Shown here: positions 61,980 to 64,000 of the stretch, piece after piece
Position numbering within the stretch: position 1 is the first letter of the stretch
How the letters are laid out: each line of letters opens with the position of its first letter
Assembly: GCF_001424705.1 (NCBI RefSeq)
Contig: NZ_LMRA01000012.1
Coordinates: forward strand, 514,887 to 578,886
From: Methylobacterium sp. Leaf465
GTDB lineage: Bacteria > Pseudomonadota > Alphaproteobacteria > Rhizobiales > Beijerinckiaceae
Direction: 5' to 3'
Length of the DNA stretch: 64,000 nt
Program-made: the position numbers and the translations under genes
The notes under the pieces: model-generated
Databases searched by the model: none
What the model was told of the DNA's origin: nothing
Seen by the model: only the letters and a program-made list of their open reading frames with translations

Positions 61980-62585
61980 CTACAGGTCGCGGCCGTCGAC
62001 GTCCGGCGACAGCCGGTCGATGGCCTGCTGCAGCCGGTCCATCCGGGGATACAGCGCCGCCGCCCGGCGGAAGGCCTCCAGGGCGCGGCGCTTGTCGTCG
62101 AGGGTCTGGTAGATCCGCCCCAGGGCCGCCCAGGCTTCGTAGTGACGCGGCTCCAGCACGAGGGTGCGCTGCAGGTCCGCGATCGCCGCGGAGGGGTCCG
62201 ACAGCATCCAGAACACTGTCGCGCGCCGGTTCCAACCCTCCGACCATCCGGGCTCCAGGGTCGTCGCCCGGTCCATCAGCTCGATCGCCAGGGGGAGATC
62301 CTGACCGGACATCGCCTGCCGCGCCCGCTCGGTGAGCAGGTCGGCCGTGGCGCTGCCGGATCGGCCCAGGCGCTGCTCGATCAGCCGTGCGATGCCCTTC
62401 GCCTCGGCCTCGTCGCCCGCCGCCTTCAGCCGAGCGTAGAGGTCGTCGAGGGTCAGCGGCTGCGCCTTCTTCGGCGGCGGCGCCTCCGGCGTCGGCCGGG
62501 CTCCGGCGGGGACAGCGAGGAAAACGCAGAAAGCCGCGACGAGCGCGGCTTTCAGGCAGGATCGATGCGGAGAGGGTCGCGACAT
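61980..62585 (-). CDS. Exported TPR-repeat protein
   Basis: 201 residues from ATG 62585; the frame to 62882 runs through the rpmJ region in another phase and is not used. The signal peptide ends near PAGARP. About three TPR units lie between 85 and 190, including MDRATTLEPGWSEGWNRRA, LQRTLVLEPRHYEAW and FRRAAALYP. A periplasmic scaffold; partner unknown. Conserved near rpmJ and pyk in Rhizobiales. Confidence 0.88.
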   Translation of the reverse strand: MSRPSPHRSCLKAALVAAFCVFLAVPAGARPTPEAPPPKKAQPLTLDDLYARLKAAGDEAEAKGIARLIEQRLGRSGSATADLLTERARQAMSGQDLPLAIELMDRATTLEPGWSEGWNRRATVFWMLSDPSAAIADLQRTLVLEPRHYEAWAALGRIYQTLDDKRRALEAFRRAAALYPRMDRLQQAIDRLSPDVDGRDL

Positions 62586-62662
62586 GGTCGGAGCTTCCTC
62601 GCCCCGGATCGCGACGTCAACGTGCGCGCTTGCCGCGTCTGGCGGCCAAGCACTCCGTGGCC

Positions 62663-62788
62663 TCAGCCCTGGCGGGCCTTGAAGCGCTTCTGGGTCTTGT
62701 TGATGACGTAGACGCGGCCCTTGCGACGCACGATCTGGTTGTCGCGGTGACGGCCACGGAGGGACTTGAGGGAGTTGCGAATCTTCAT
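62663..62788 (-). CDS. rpmJ: 50S ribosomal protein L36
   Basis: 41 residues, ATG 62788 to TGA 62663. It starts [20 protein letters not shown] and continues through [21 protein letters not shown], the alphaproteobacterial L36 form (the C-type without the zinc cysteines found in E. coli L36). As usual in this class it lies alone, away from the spc operon. Upstream is 374 bp of intergenic DNA. Confidence 0.96.
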   Translation of the reverse strand: MKIRNSLKSLRGRHRDNQIVRRKGRVYVINKTQKRFKARQG

Positions 62789-63162
62789 CGGTCTCACGTC
62801 GGTCGGGAACGAGCCCGCCGCCTGTCCATAGGGTCTCGGGAACGAGGCACCTGACGGCGGCCTCGGCGATGTGTCGATGCATCGCGGAAAGGCGGTTGCC
62901 TTATCAGGATTCGCGCCGGCAAGGCAAGGCGTCCCGCCCTATTCCGGATCGAAGCTTTGCCGGAATGGGCCGTTCAGGCCGCGTGGAGGCTTGATCACGG
63001 TCGGGTTGCGCTCCGCGTACCGTCGCCGCCCTCCCCCGCCGTGACCGCCTGCGACGCGCCGCCGACTCATCGCCAAGCGGAGCGTGCGGAGGCGATATCC
63101 GTCTGTAAAGACTTCCGCTGCTAGCATGCGCCGACGCGCACGGTGCGCAATGACGGAACCCC
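62789..63162. other. Divergent region between rpmJ and the PilZ gene
   Basis: 374 bp without a supported gene. Some chance frames exist but none has a ribosome site. It should hold the rpmJ promoter (leftward) and that of the PilZ gene. Confidence 0.5.
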
Positions 63163-63582
63163 GTGACGACCCGCATGGAGCAACCCGAATCAGCGGCGCC
63201 GATCCCGCGGCGCGAGGAGCGCAGCCCGACAAACTGGATCGCGACGATCCGGTTTCGGGACGGCACCGAGATTCCGTGCAGCGTGAAGGACGTCTCGAAA
63301 TCGGGCGCACGAATCTGCGTCGGTGCGAGCCAGGCGCTCCCGCCCGTCTTCCTGCTCCGGATCATCGGGCGGGACTTCCTCTGCCTCGTCCGGATCGCCT
63401 GGCGGCGCGGCGACTATGTCGGCGTGCGCATCGAGCGCGTGGGCAAGCTGCCGCAACCCACATCCGTCACGACAGCGGCCGTGCCTGTGCCGGCGGCACA
63501 GACAGACGTCCCCACCCCGGAGGAGATCGCCAGCGGCGGAATCGGCGTCCCGTCCCGGAAGCGCGGCATCTCCGCCTTTTAA
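63163..63582 (+). CDS. PilZ domain protein (predicted c-di-GMP receptor)
   Basis: 139 residues from GTG 63163; ATG 63175 is an alternative. The PilZ motif RREER (RxxxR, near residue 16) and DVSKSGARI (D-x-S-x2-G, near residue 43) are intact, so c-di-GMP binding is likely. A Pro/Ala-rich C-terminal tail of about 45 residues follows the beta-barrel. No other domain. It is a possible effector for the HD-GYP and GGDEF-EAL proteins encoded in this window. Confidence 0.92.
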   Translation: MTTRMEQPESAAPIPRREERSPTNWIATIRFRDGTEIPCSVKDVSKSGARICVGASQALPPVFLLRIIGRDFLCLVRIAWRRGDYVGVRIERVGKLPQPTSVTTAAVPVPAAQTDVPTPEEIASGGIGVPSRKRGISAF

Positions 63583-63630
63583 GGCGCCTGCCGCGAGATT
63601 CCCCGCGCAGCCAGCAGCCGGGCGACAACG

Positions 63631-63661
63631 AAAAACCCCGCCCTGCCGAAGCAGAGCGGGG
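63631..63661 (-). terminator. Terminator of hpnH with a UUCG loop, possibly bidirectional
   Basis: On the leftward strand a GC stem (CCCCGCTCTGC against GCAGGGCGGGG, one mismatch) closes on TTCG, a very stable tetraloop, followed by five T (63631-63635 on the top strand are A). It also faces the end of the PilZ gene. Confidence 0.9.
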
Positions 63662-63697
63662 CTTTCGCTGTTCGCGGATGGCCGCGCCGAACCTGGA

Positions 63698-64000
63698 TCA
63701 GGCGGCGCTGCGGTTGCGGGCTTCGCGCTTGGTGTCGACACCCGAGGCTTTGATCTCGGACAGCTTCTGGGCGACGTTGCGCGAGAACACGAACTCGGCC
63801 GGACGCTGGTTCTCCAGGCTGACCTCGGGGGCCATCTCGCCCTCGGTCTTGATGCCGCGGAGGGCGTGCACCAGGGGCTTCCAGGGCTTCTTCACGGAGT
63901 CGACGACCGAAGAGGCCTCATAGCCCGAATGTACCATGCAGTCGGCGCACTTCTCGTAGTTGCCGGTGCCGTAGGAGTCCCAGTCGGTCTCCTCCATCAG
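63698..64000 (-). CDS. hpnH: Hopanoid biosynthesis radical SAM protein HpnH (C-terminal part; start outside window)
   Basis: 100 C-terminal residues are visible; the frame runs out of the window at 64000. The segment EKCADCMVHSGYEASSVVDS, PWKPLVHALRGI and the closing helix are those of HpnH. This enzyme attaches the adenosyl group to diploptene on the way to extended hopanoids. Hopanoid genes support a Methylobacterium-like host. A UUCG-loop terminator lies 37-67 bp downstream. Confidence 0.93.
   Translation of the reverse strand: MMEETDWDSYGTGNYEKCADCMVHSGYEASSVVDSVKKPWKPLVHALRGIKTEGEMAPEVSLENQRPAEFVFSRNVAQKLSEIKASGVDTKREARNRSAA

Overview
This is a high-GC alphaproteobacterial chromosome segment, most likely from a Methylobacterium/Methylorubrum-type member of the Methylobacteriaceae. 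The assignment is an inference. It rests on a serine-cycle type glycerate kinase (gckA) close to pyruvate kinase, the end of hopanoid gene hpnH, DUF2312 (GapR), DUF1244, DUF1036 and DUF1236 proteins, a tRNA-His of alphaproteobacterial type (no G-1, A73), and many GTG/TTG starts. No integrase, insertion sequence, phage module or CRISPR array is visible.

Layout. 0-8.6 kb: a DUF29-like fragment, glutaredoxin grxD, a thioredoxin-reductase-like oxidoreductase, an SMP-30 family protein, the M3 peptidase dcp, an extensin-family protein and an L,D-transpeptidase. 8.6-11.5 kb: an OsmF/YehY/YehW osmoprotectant uptake operon with no ATPase gene beside it. 11.8-18.8 kb: housekeeping genes (receiver protein, yraN, rsmI, LpoA-like lipoprotein, hemW, rdgB, rph, divergent hrcA). 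18.8-32.8 kb: mixed envelope, transport and stress genes (DUF1236 protein, MFS, YfdX, ClC, tRNA-His, SLT transglycosylase, a NepR-like/receiver fusion, two transglutaminases, DUF4142, and a LysR-controlled MhqO/MhqD-like pair). 32.8-37.9 kb: cytochrome bo3 quinol oxidase operon cyoABCD plus a SURF1 gene. 38.2-39.5 kb: a second MFS carrier.

40-50 kb is a signalling and stress block: two universal stress proteins, a one-haem cytochrome c, a Crp/Fnr regulator, an HD-GYP protein, a PAS-HTH protein, a GGDEF-EAL protein and a FixJ-like receiver. Four FNR/FixK-like palindromes sit 58-69 bp upstream of four starts in this block, which suggests a local low-oxygen or redox regulon. Within it is a gene wreck: the N-terminus of a Crp/Fnr regulator, broken by a stop codon and fused in frame to a histone-deacetylase-family tail.

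50-64 kb: an M20 peptidase, gapR, DUF1244, N-formylglutamate amidohydrolase, gckA and DUF1036. A roughly 4 kb accessory block follows (XRE regulator/SDR pair, VOC/MarR pair, then almost 1 kb without a gene). Then come pyk, an alpha/beta hydrolase, a TPR protein, rpmJ, a PilZ protein and the 3' end of hpnH.

The points most worth following up are the NepR-receiver fusion, the FNR-like box set with its associated small ORF, the crp/fnr-deacetylase wreck, and a hairpin that appears to hold the ribosome-binding site of the L,D-transpeptidase gene.
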